A DNA stretch of 18,016 nucleotides, from the NCBI GenBank assembly GCA_002320035.1, contig DCJL01000028.1, forward strand, positions 17,392 to 35,407, read 5' to 3'. Source of the stretch: Clostridiales bacterium UBA1701 (lineage in GTDB: Bacteria > Bacillota > Clostridia > Oscillospirales > Oscillospiraceae). The notes beneath the pieces are model-generated. The model did no database searches and was not told the DNA's origin. It saw nothing but the letters and a program-made list of their open reading frames with translations. The number at the start of each line of letters is the position of its first letter. Position 1 is the stretch's first letter. This document shows positions 1 to 6,177 of this stretch, one piece after another. A program made the translations under genes and the position numbers.

Positions 1-23
1 AAAAAGTCCGGCATGGACTTTTT
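1..23. terminator. Short bidirectional hairpin terminator at window edge
   Basis: A perfect 9-bp inverted repeat (1-9 with 15-23, loop GGCAT) is flanked by A5 on the left and T5 on the right, so it could end transcription in either direction. The gene it serves lies left of the window. A second, longer hairpin follows only 8 bases later. Confidence 0.7.
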
Positions 24-31
24 GACAAGCT

Positions 32-80
32 GAGCGTCTCCCAAGCCCCCGCCGGGGCTTGGGAGACGCTCTTGCTTTTT
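32..80 (+). terminator. Long 18-bp hairpin terminator upstream of the MATE gene
   Basis: Bases 32-49 pair perfectly with 54-71 (18 bp, loop CGCC), and a T-rich tail (72-80) follows. This is a strong rho-independent terminator shape in the plus direction. Together with the hairpin at 1-23 it makes a tandem terminator that insulates the MATE gene from whatever lies to the left. The T-rich tail also contains the likely -35 box of the MATE promoter. Confidence 0.7.
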
Positions 81-100
81 ATAGATACTTAGTGTAGAAT
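72..100 (+). promoter_or_regulatory. Sigma-A-type promoter for the MATE gene
   Basis: TTGCTT (72-77), a 17-base spacer and TAGAAT (95-100) fit a vegetative promoter. Transcription would start near 107, leaving a leader of roughly 23 bases before the ATG at 130. The -35 box lies inside the T-rich tail of the preceding terminator. Confidence 0.6.
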
Positions 101-129
101 AGCCTGTATATTTTATGAGGAGCCGGGAA

Positions 130-1512
130 ATGCTTAAAAAATTAGTCGGTGACAGGGCTTTTTATCGGAAACTTTTTGCCATAATGACCCCTGTTTTGAT
201 ACAAAATGTTATAACAAACTTTGTGAGCCTGCTGGACAACATTATGGTTGGGCAGGTAGGCACGGAGCCCATGTCGGGCGTCGCGATCGTCAACCAGCTT
301 CTGTTTGTTTTCAATCTCTGTATTTTTGGCGGCCTTGCCGGGGCGGGTATTTTTACCGCCCAATTTTATGGAAAGAGCGATGATGAGGGCATCCGGAATA
401 CATTCAGGATAAAGCTCTATATTGCCGCGGGCTCGGTTGTGCTGTTTTTGGCGCTTTTTCTCAGCTTTGGGGAGCAGCTTATCGCTCTCTTTCTCCATGA
501 GGGCCAGGAAAATCTGAATCTGGAGGCCACTCTGGACTATGGCCGGGAATATCTGGCGGTGATGCTGGTACAGACCGTGCCGTTTGCCATGATGCAGGTA
601 TATGCCAGTACCATGCGCGAAACCGGAGAAACCCTGCTGCCCATGAAGGCGGGTATAATCGCGGTGTTTGTAAACCTGGTGTTCAACTACATCCTTATTT
701 TCGGCAAGCTGGGCGCGCCGGCCATGGGCGTTGTGGGCGCGGCCATCGCGACTGTGCTGGCCCGTTTTGTGGAGTGTTTTATCGTCATGTACTGGACCCA
801 CAGGCACCGGGACAGGTGCCCCTATATTACCGGCGCGTACAGATCCCTGAAGGTCCCCACTGTTCTGGTGAAGCAGGTGATAATCCTTGGAACGCCCCTG
901 CTCCTGAACGAGATATTATGGTCTGCCGGCATGACCGTGCTCAACCAGTGTTACTCCCTGAGGGGGCTTGAGGTCGTTTCGGCGGTGAATATTTCGACCA
1001 CGGTTTCCAATCTTTTCTTTTGTGCCTTTTTCTCCATGGGCACGACCGTATCCATCATTGTCGGCCAGCTTCTTGGCGCAGGGGAGCTGGAAAAGGCTGT
1101 GGACGAGGACACGAAGCTCATTGCCTTTTCGGTGGCCCTCTGCTTTGCCGTGGGCCTGGTGATGGCAATGCTTGCCCCGCTTATTCCCCAAATCTATAAT
1201 ACAACGGACACTGTGAAGCGCCTTGCTTCGGCGCTTTTGCTGGTGAGCGCGGCCATGATGCCTGTAAACGCCTTTACCAACAGCGCCTATTTCACGCTCC
1301 GCTCCGGCGGGAAAACGGTAATCACTTTTGTGTTTGACTGCGTTTTCGTTTGGGCCCTGTCGATCCCTGTGGCTTTTATCCTTTCCCGGTATACGGCCAT
1401 GCACATCCTGCCGATGTATATTGTGGTTCAGGCTTTGGATATCATCAAATGTGCCATTGGCTACGATCTGCTTAAAAAGCGCAAGTGGGTCAAAAATTTG
1501 GTCGCGGACTGA
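130..1512 (+). CDS. MATE family multidrug/toxin efflux transporter
   Basis: This is a 460-residue polytopic membrane protein of the multidrug and toxic compound extrusion family. Members export cationic drugs, dyes or metabolites in exchange for Na+ or H+; the substrate here cannot be read from sequence. The family hallmark is the N-terminal segment with DNIMVGQVGT followed by the first long hydrophobic helices. The length and the spread of about 12 hydrophobic segments in two halves fit the family. I chose ATG 130 over the in-frame ATG at 115 because GAGGAG (117-122) sits 7 bases before 130, and the 115 start would bury that ribosome binding site inside the gene. It has its own promoter (72-100) and ends in a convergent terminator, so it is probably monocistronic. 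NorM-like and DinF-like subgroups cannot be told apart by eye. Confidence 0.92.
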   Translation: MLKKLVGDRAFYRKLFAIMTPVLIQNVITNFVSLLDNIMVGQVGTEPMSGVAIVNQLLFVFNLCIFGGLAGAGIFTAQFYGKSDDEGIRNTFRIKLYIAAGSVVLFLALFLSFGEQLIALFLHEGQENLNLEATLDYGREYLAVMLVQTVPFAMMQVYASTMRETGETLLPMKAGIIAVFVNLVFNYILIFGKLGAPAMGVVGAAIATVLARFVECFIVMYWTHRHRDRCPYITGAYRSLKVPTVLVKQVIILGTPLLLNEILWSAGMTVLNQCYSLRGLEVVSAVNISTTVSNLFFCAFFSMGTTVSIIVGQLLGAGELEKAVDEDTKLIAFSVALCFAVGLVMAMLAPLIPQIYNTTDTVKRLASALLLVSAAMMPVNAFTNSAYFTLRSGGKTVITFVFDCVFVWALSIPVAFILSRYTAMHILPMYIVVQALDIIKCAIGYDLLKKRKWVKNLVAD

Positions 1513-1546
1513 AAATTCCGCCCTCCGAATGGAGGGCGGAATTTTT
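1512..1546. terminator. Bidirectional terminator between MATE gene and sdaAA
   Basis: A perfect 15-bp stem (1512-1526 with 1531-1545, loop GAAT) has A4 on its left arm and T5 on its right. It overlaps the last base of the MATE stop codon and lies 9 bases from the sdaAA stop at 1556, so it serves both convergent genes. Confidence 0.9.
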
Positions 1547-1555
1547 GCTGCGGCG

Positions 1556-2431
1556 TCAGGCGCCGAAGAAGTCCTGCCGGAATTTTATGGCGGTGGGGCT
1601 GGCGGCGATACCGCCTTCGCCGGTTTCCCGCAAGGCGGCGGGCATCATTTCACCCACGGCCTGCATGGCGTCTATAACCTCATCCGGTGGAATGCGGGAT
1701 TCAATTCCCGCCAGGGCCAGCTCTGCCGCCGTGAGGGCGTTCATGGCCCCGGCCGCGTTGCGTTTGACGCAGGGAACCTCAACCAGCCCCGCAACCGGGT
1801 CGCACACAAGGCCCATCATATTTTTAAGGGCAATGGCGGCTGCGTTTGCCATCTGCTCCTCCCTGCCCCCGTGAAGATATACAAGCGCCGCGGCGGCCAT
1901 GGCAGAAGCGCTGCCCACCTCGGCCTGACAGCCGGCTTCGGCCCCGGAGATGGAAGCCCGGCTGGCGATAACGCTGCCAAAGCCCGCCGCCACATAGAGT
2001 GCTTTTACCAGTTCGTCTTCCCCGGTTTGAAAGCGCCGGGCGTAGGGCAGCAGCACCGCCGGGATAACGCCGCAGGAGCCGGCTGTGGGTGCGGCCACAA
2101 TGCGGCGCATACAGGCGTTGCACTCGCTCATACGCAGCGCAGAGGATAAAATCTGCCCGATGAAATCTCCGCTTATGGAACCGCCGGACTGAAACTGCCG
2201 CTGCATTTTCTCCGCATCCCCGCCGGAAAGGCCGCTGCGGGAACGCAGGGCCGGCTCATAAGAAGCGTCCGCCTGCTCCATTACAAGAAGCCTGCCGCGC
2301 ATTTTCTCCCAGGACTCCTCCGCGCTTATGCCGCTCTCCCTGGCGGAGCAGCGCATCACGGCCTCCCAAAGAGGCAGGGAAGTGTTGCCGCAATAGGCGA
2401 GAAGCTCAGTTACAGAATCGAAAACAGCCAT
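1556..2431 (-). CDS. sdaAA: L-serine dehydratase, iron-sulfur-dependent, alpha subunit
   Basis: This is the catalytic subunit of the two-chain [4Fe-4S] L-serine dehydratase, which converts L-serine to pyruvate and ammonia in the cytoplasm. The 291 residues carry the family signatures APTAGSCG (114-121), GAEAGCQAEVGSA (163-175) and CDPVAGLVEVPC (210-221). Cys120, Cys168 and Cys210 are the likely cluster ligands, with Cys221 also conserved in this region. That assignment follows from knowledge of the family and has not been tested here. The start at 2431 is supported by GGAGGAG about 5 bases upstream of ATG. The gene follows sdaAB with a 13-base gap, so the two are co-transcribed in the order beta then alpha. 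The cluster is oxygen-labile in known members, which suits an anaerobe. The gene ends at the shared terminator 1512-1546. Confidence 0.96.
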   Translation of the reverse strand: MAVFDSVTELLAYCGNTSLPLWEAVMRCSARESGISAEESWEKMRGRLLVMEQADASYEPALRSRSGLSGGDAEKMQRQFQSGGSISGDFIGQILSSALRMSECNACMRRIVAAPTAGSCGVIPAVLLPYARRFQTGEDELVKALYVAAGFGSVIASRASISGAEAGCQAEVGSASAMAAAALVYLHGGREEQMANAAAIALKNMMGLVCDPVAGLVEVPCVKRNAAGAMNALTAAELALAGIESRIPPDEVIDAMQAVGEMMPAALRETGEGGIAASPTAIKFRQDFFGA

Positions 2432-2444
2432 TTTTCTCCTCCGT

Positions 2445-3104
2445 TCAAACCGCCTTTATGCTTACCGCGTCCAGAATTCCCGGAATCCGGCGGATATGCT
2501 CCGCCGTCTGCTCCAATATGGGCGCGTCGCACTCGATAACCATTACGGCCTCGCCGCCTCTGGAGTTGCGGTTTACCTGAAAGGTGGCGATATTTATTCC
2601 AAGCCGCGCCAGAACCCGGGATACGTCGGCCACGCTGCCGGGTTGATCCTCGTTTTTTACAATAAGCGTGGGTTGCTCGGCGGAGAAACACAGCGGCATT
2701 CCGTCAAGTTCCCGTACTTGAATCCGGCCGCCGCCGATGGAGGCCGCCGTCATCTGAAGCCGCCGTCCGCTTTTCCCGTCAAGAGTGAGCTGAACGCTGT
2801 TGGGGTGCGCGGAGCGGAGGCTGACTGTGCCGAAACAGAAGGAGAGACCCTGTTCCCCGGCGAGCTGAAAACTGTCGGGAATACGGCCGTCATCCGGGGC
2901 CAGGCCCAGAAGGCCGGCAACCAGGGCTCTGTCGGTGCCGTGACCCCGGCCGGTAGCGGCAAAGGAGCCGTGAAGGAGAAGCTGGGCCTGGACCGGGTCC
3001 TCCCCCAAAAGCCTGCGCCCCACAAGCCCGATGCGCACCGCGCCCGCTGTGTGGGAACTGGACGGGCCTACCATTATTGGCCCGATCAGATCAAAAATAT
3101 CCAT
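2445..3104 (-). CDS. sdaAB: L-serine dehydratase, iron-sulfur-dependent, beta subunit
   Basis: This is the partner of SdaAA, 219 residues from the ATG at 3104. The N-terminal part has the serine dehydratase beta signature IGPIMVGPSSSHTAGAVRIG (residues 7-26) and a following LHGSFAATGRGHGTD segment. The C-terminal 75 or so residues form an ACT domain, starting near LIVKNEDQPGSVADVSRVL, a fold that usually binds amino acids or mediates subunit contacts. The frame stays open further upstream, but those residues do not resemble the family. AGGGGAT lies 4 bases before ATG 3104, so I take that start. A good promoter (3172-3200) lies upstream, so the sda pair is transcribed separately from sigE. Confidence 0.95.
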   Translation of the reverse strand: MDIFDLIGPIMVGPSSSHTAGAVRIGLVGRRLLGEDPVQAQLLLHGSFAATGRGHGTDRALVAGLLGLAPDDGRIPDSFQLAGEQGLSFCFGTVSLRSAHPNSVQLTLDGKSGRRLQMTAASIGGGRIQVRELDGMPLCFSAEQPTLIVKNEDQPGSVADVSRVLARLGINIATFQVNRNSRGGEAVMVIECDAPILEQTAEHIRRIPGILDAVSIKAV

Positions 3105-3171
3105 AACGATCCCCTGCGCGTAAAAGAGCGCGCCAACACATTTAAAATACTTTCCGGTTGAGGATGCGTGT

Positions 3172-3200
3172 ATTATACCCGCAGGGAGGACTTTTGGCAA
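3172..3200 (-). promoter_or_regulatory. Sigma-A-type promoter for sdaAB-sdaAA
   Basis: Reading the minus strand, TTGCCA (3200-3195), a 17-base spacer and a perfect TATAAT (3177-3172) form a strong vegetative promoter. It would give a leader of about 60 bases before the sdaAB start at 3104. I see no classic terminator between sigE and this promoter, so some read-through from sigE is possible. Confidence 0.75.
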
Positions 3201-3255
3201 GCTTCATCGGCTGGAAAACCGGGGGGTTAAGGGGAAATCGGCAGCGCGGCGGGGC

Positions 3256-3978
3256 CTAGCATTGAAGCCTGCGCAGCATTTCTTTCCGCAGGCGTTCTAT
3301 TATGCGCTTTTCAAGGCGGCTTATATAACTCTGGGAGATGCCCATAATATCCGCCACCTCTTTTTGGGTGTATTCCCGGCCCACGGGCAGGCCAAAGCGC
3401 ATGAGGATTATGCTCTGCTCCCGCTGGCTCAATGTGGATATGGATTCCATGAGCATCTGTTTATCTGCGTCGTCCTCCAGGGGGCGGTACACCTCGTCCT
3501 CATCGGTACCCAGAATGTCGGAGAGGAGCAGCTCGTTCCCGTCCCAGTCGGTATTCAGGGGCTCGTCAAAGCTGACCTCCGTGCGCTGGGCGCTGACCTT
3601 GCGCAGGTACATGAGGATTTCATTTTCAATGCAACGGGAGGCGTAGGTGGCCAGCTTTATATTTTTCCCGGCTTTGAAAGTGTTCACCGCTTTTATAAGT
3701 CCGATCGTGCCGATGGATATAAGGTCCTCGATATTGATGCCGGTGTTTTCAAAGCGCTTGGAGATATAGACCACAAGGCGGAGGTTATGCTCTATCAGAA
3801 GCTTCCGGGCCGCCTCATCTCCGGCCTCCAGAGCGGAGAGTGCCTGTTCCTCTGCCTCCTTTTCGAGAGGGGGCGGGAGCGTGTCGCTGCCGCCGATGTA
3901 GAAAACCGAAGGGGGCTCCAGACCCAGAATAGAGAGAATGCGGTGACGCAGAAAGAGTATCTGCGGTTTACATAACAT
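3256..3978 (-). CDS. sigE: RNA polymerase sporulation sigma factor SigE (pro-sigma-E)
   Basis: This is the early mother-cell sigma factor of endospore formation, 240 residues and close to the usual length. Residues 1 to about 28 form the hydrophobic inhibitory pro-sequence that tethers the factor to the membrane. It ends at FYIGGSDTLPPPL, the processing-site motif typical of pro-sigma-E. Region 2 is very well conserved (NLRLVVYISKRFENTGINIE, then TIGLIKAVNTF and TYASRCIENEILMYLR), as is the SFDEPLNTDWDGNELLLSD segment. The C-terminal region 4 helix-turn-helix reads TQKEVADIMGISQSYISRLE. The start at 3978 has GGGAGGT 8 bases upstream. spoIIGA ends 34 bases before it, so the two are co-transcribed. 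Unlike the classic arrangement, sigG does not follow; sdaAB does. Confidence 0.97.
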   Translation of the reverse strand: MLCKPQILFLRHRILSILGLEPPSVFYIGGSDTLPPPLEKEAEEQALSALEAGDEAARKLLIEHNLRLVVYISKRFENTGINIEDLISIGTIGLIKAVNTFKAGKNIKLATYASRCIENEILMYLRKVSAQRTEVSFDEPLNTDWDGNELLLSDILGTDEDEVYRPLEDDADKQMLMESISTLSQREQSIILMRFGLPVGREYTQKEVADIMGISQSYISRLEKRIIERLRKEMLRRLQC

Positions 3979-4012
3979 TATATATTACCTCCCTTTTACG
4001 CCGTATCTTTTT

Positions 4013-4825
4013 TTATATAATTGCTTCAAAGCCGTCTCCCGCGGCGTTCTGGGAGACTGCCACAAGAAGCTCTTTGTCTTCCCGGCCGTCCACGCTGAGA
4101 CTGTCCGGGCGAAAAACCGGCAGCAGCCCGGAAGAGCCCACAGCCGAGTAAGGGATGAGCCGGAGCCGCCCGGCAAGCTCCGGAATATGCGCGCTCAGCT
4201 CAATCAGTTCCACGGGGCCGGAGCGGGAAAAGAGCTCCGTGTTCTCCAGTAAGACCGTCCGAAGGGCGTGGGGGCAGGCCACCAGCACAGGAGCGCCCGT
4301 AAGGGGGTCGGTAAGCGTGTTGCCGGTATCTACAAGGGCGATGAATTCAGCGCTTCGGCCGAGAAAGGCCAGGCGCACCATGGCCTTTCGCTTTTCCGCC
4401 AGGGCGGCACGGCAGCGAAAGAGCAGACAGAGGACGGCGTAGCAGAGAGCAAAGGCCAGCAGAAGATTTTTGAAGGACAGCGTAAGCACGCCGTCCCCGC
4501 CCGAGGCCAGGGATACCGCCCACAGTGCGCCGCCGAAGCCCGCCGCTACCGCCAGCAGCACTCCCGTGCAGCGCAGAGGCCGCCGCTCCGGGTAAAAGGC
4601 GATGAGCCCCATACCAAGGCCCATGGCCAGCCGGAAAAACGGTCCGGCCAGAAAGCCCAGCCCCGGCAGATACACCGCTACGGAGCAGGCCGCCCCGAAA
4701 AGCGCCGCCGCCAGATACCGGAGCCGCTTGAGCCGCAGAGAGCAGACCCGCGCCGCCGCAAGGCAGAGCAGATAGTCCACCAGCAGATTCAGGAGAAAAA
4801 GCGAGTCTATGTAGATTATTTCCAT
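4013..4825 (-). CDS. spoIIGA: Sporulation sigma-E processing aspartic peptidase SpoIIGA
   Basis: SpoIIGA is the membrane-bound aspartic protease that cleaves pro-sigma-E in the mother cell once the forespore signals through SpoIIR. The 270 residues show an N-terminal hydrophobic half with about five membrane segments (roughly residues 5-140) and a C-terminal soluble protease half. The catalytic motif is DTGN (166-169, in FIALVDTGNTLTDPL), followed by RLIPYSAVGSSG. I chose ATG 4825 (MEIIYIDSLFLLN) because it matches the N-terminus of the family. The frame is open to 5017, but that would cross the cysK terminator. The best ribosome binding site, GGGAG, is 13 bases upstream, which is far, so initiation may be weak. 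The protein ends at FEAII, shorter than the Bacillus protein, which continues past the equivalent position. It lies directly upstream of its substrate gene sigE. Confidence 0.93.
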   Translation of the reverse strand: MEIIYIDSLFLLNLLVDYLLCLAAARVCSLRLKRLRYLAAALFGAACSVAVYLPGLGFLAGPFFRLAMGLGMGLIAFYPERRPLRCTGVLLAVAAGFGGALWAVSLASGGDGVLTLSFKNLLLAFALCYAVLCLLFRCRAALAEKRKAMVRLAFLGRSAEFIALVDTGNTLTDPLTGAPVLVACPHALRTVLLENTELFSRSGPVELIELSAHIPELAGRLRLIPYSAVGSSGLLPVFRPDSLSVDGREDKELLVAVSQNAAGDGFEAII

Positions 4826-4857
4826 GTGGGTTATTGTACTCCCGGCGGCCTGCATAA

Positions 4858-4867
4858 TTTGTCGTTT
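4858..4867. promoter_or_regulatory. Possible Spo0A box upstream of spoIIGA
   Basis: TTTGTCGTTT on the plus strand resembles the Spo0A recognition core (TTTGTCGAA), with mismatches at its 3' end. It lies about 33 bases upstream of the spoIIGA start. The 148-bp region between the cysK terminator and spoIIGA must hold the spoIIGA promoter, and in known spore formers that promoter depends on Spo0A. A TACAAT candidate -10 (near 4833-4838) would place the transcript start almost on the ATG, so the promoter itself is unresolved. Confidence 0.3.
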
Positions 4868-4973
4868 GGACCGGAGGCGGAAAATATGCCCCGGGAGCGG
4901 ACGGAGAGCCTGGAAAATCGGTCCGGTAAAATCGCCGTTTTTATCAGCCGCGGGAAGGGAAGTAAATAATAAA

Positions 4974-5007
4974 ATCCCTCGGGGCGTTTTAAATCGCCCC
5001 GAGGGAT
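4974..5007 (-). terminator. Terminator of cysK
   Basis: A perfect 13-bp GC-rich stem (4974-4986 with 4995-5007, 8-base loop) is followed on the minus strand by TTTTATTATTT. It begins 10 bases after the cysK stop and insulates spoIIGA from cysK transcription. Confidence 0.88.
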
Positions 5008-5017
5008 GAATATCCAT

Positions 5018-5959
5018 TCAATTGATTTTATCAGAAAACATTTCTGTGGACAGGTAGCGGTCCCCGGTATCAGGCAGCAGGGCAACGATGGTTTTACCCC
5101 TGTTTTCCGGGCGCCGGGCAAGCTCGATGGCTGCCCAGGCGGCGGCGCCGGAGGATATGCCCACCAGAATGCCCTCCCGGCGGCCCAGCTCCCGGCCCAG
5201 CTCAAATGCCGCTTCGTTTTCCACCCGGATGATCTCGTCATACACGCCGGTGTCCAAAGCCTTGGGCACGAAGCCCGCGCCGATACCCTGAATCTTATGG
5301 GGACCGGCCGCGCCGCCGCTGAGCACCGGCGAGGAGGCGGGTTCCACGGCCACAATACGGACGGCCGGGTTCTGCTTCTTGAGATAGGCGCCGGCGCCGC
5401 TTATGGTGCCGCCGGTGCCGACGCCGGCCACAAAGAGATCAATTCGGCCGTCGGTGTCGGCCCAGATCTCAGGGCCTGTCGTGGCAAAATGGGCGGCGGG
5501 ATTGGCGGGGTTTTCAAACTGCCCGGCAATAAAAGCGCCGGGGATCTCCTTTTCCAGCGCCTTCGCCTTTTCGATGGCGCCTGCCATGCCCTTTGCTCCG
5601 GGCGTCAGCACCAGCTCTGCTCCGTAGGCTTTCATAAGCTGGCGGCGCTCCATGCTCATAGAGTCGGGCATAACGATAAGAATCCGGTAGCCCCGGGCAG
5701 CGGCCACAGAGGCAAGGCCTATGCCGGTGTTGCCGGAGGTGGGCTCGATGATGACGGAGCCTTCTTTCAAAACGCCCCGTTTCTCCGCGTCGTCCATCAT
5801 GGCCCGGGCTACCCTGTCCTTAACGGAGCCTGCGGGGTTGAGATACTCCAGTTTTGCCAGCAGCCGCGCTTCCAGACGGTGGGCCGCCTCTATATTCCTG
5901 AGCTCCAGCAGGGGAGTTCGCCCGATCAGCTGGTCGATTGATGTGAAAATCCTGCTCAT
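5018..5959 (-). CDS. cysK: Cysteine synthase A (O-acetylserine sulfhydrylase)
   Basis: This PLP enzyme joins O-acetyl-L-serine and sulfide to give L-cysteine and acetate in the cytoplasm. Its 313 residues match the family length. Visible motifs are the PLP lysine in NPAGSVKDR (Lys47), the substrate loop EPTSGNTGIGLA (72-83), the phosphate-binding GTGGTISG (181-188), KIQGIGAGFVP (222-232), Ser270 in GISSGAAAW, and the C-terminal LPDTGDRYLST (295-305). The start at 5959 has AGAGAGGT 7 bases upstream. It is a single-gene unit between a consensus promoter and its own terminator. I see no T-box or SAM riboswitch: the leader is only about 30 bases. A related beta-replacement enzyme such as CysM is possible, but the motifs fit CysK best. 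Confidence 0.95.
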   Translation of the reverse strand: MSRIFTSIDQLIGRTPLLELRNIEAAHRLEARLLAKLEYLNPAGSVKDRVARAMMDDAEKRGVLKEGSVIIEPTSGNTGIGLASVAAARGYRILIVMPDSMSMERRQLMKAYGAELVLTPGAKGMAGAIEKAKALEKEIPGAFIAGQFENPANPAAHFATTGPEIWADTDGRIDLFVAGVGTGGTISGAGAYLKKQNPAVRIVAVEPASSPVLSGGAAGPHKIQGIGAGFVPKALDTGVYDEIIRVENEAAFELGRELGRREGILVGISSGAAAWAAIELARRPENRGKTIVALLPDTGDRYLSTEMFSDKIN

Positions 5960-5995
5960 TTCCCATACCTCTCTTTCAATCGGATTTCAGGGGAA

Positions 5996-6024
5996 ATTAT
6001 ATGTCCGATGAAAACAAATGTCAA
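5996..6024 (-). promoter_or_regulatory. Consensus sigma-A promoter for cysK
   Basis: On the minus strand, TTGACA (6024-6019), a 17-base spacer and TATAAT (6001-5996) match the vegetative consensus at all twelve positions. Transcription should start near 5989, about 30 bases before the cysK ATG. So perfect a promoter suggests strong expression unless a repressor acts; I see no obvious operator palindrome over it. Confidence 0.85.
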
Positions 6025-6177
6025 AGCAAATTTAATGTAAAGCAGGATAGAAAAGTCAGAAGCGGAAATTTCTCACCCTGGCTTTTTTAAAGTTTTTCAA
6101 ATTTTTTACAGAAGACAGATTTATGCGGTGAAGGCGCAAGGATATACTTAAAGACAGCAAAAAAAGGGAGGAAAATA

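Noticed and set aside
1328..2149. Plus-strand open frame crossing the MATE end and sdaAA
   Set aside because: It runs through the bidirectional terminator and is antisense to the conserved Fe-S motifs of sdaAA.
5006..5941. Plus-strand open frame of 311 codons opposite cysK
   Set aside because: It mirrors the whole of cysK, has a Gly/His-rich composition and no recognisable domain; the minus strand has a promoter, terminator and conserved motifs.
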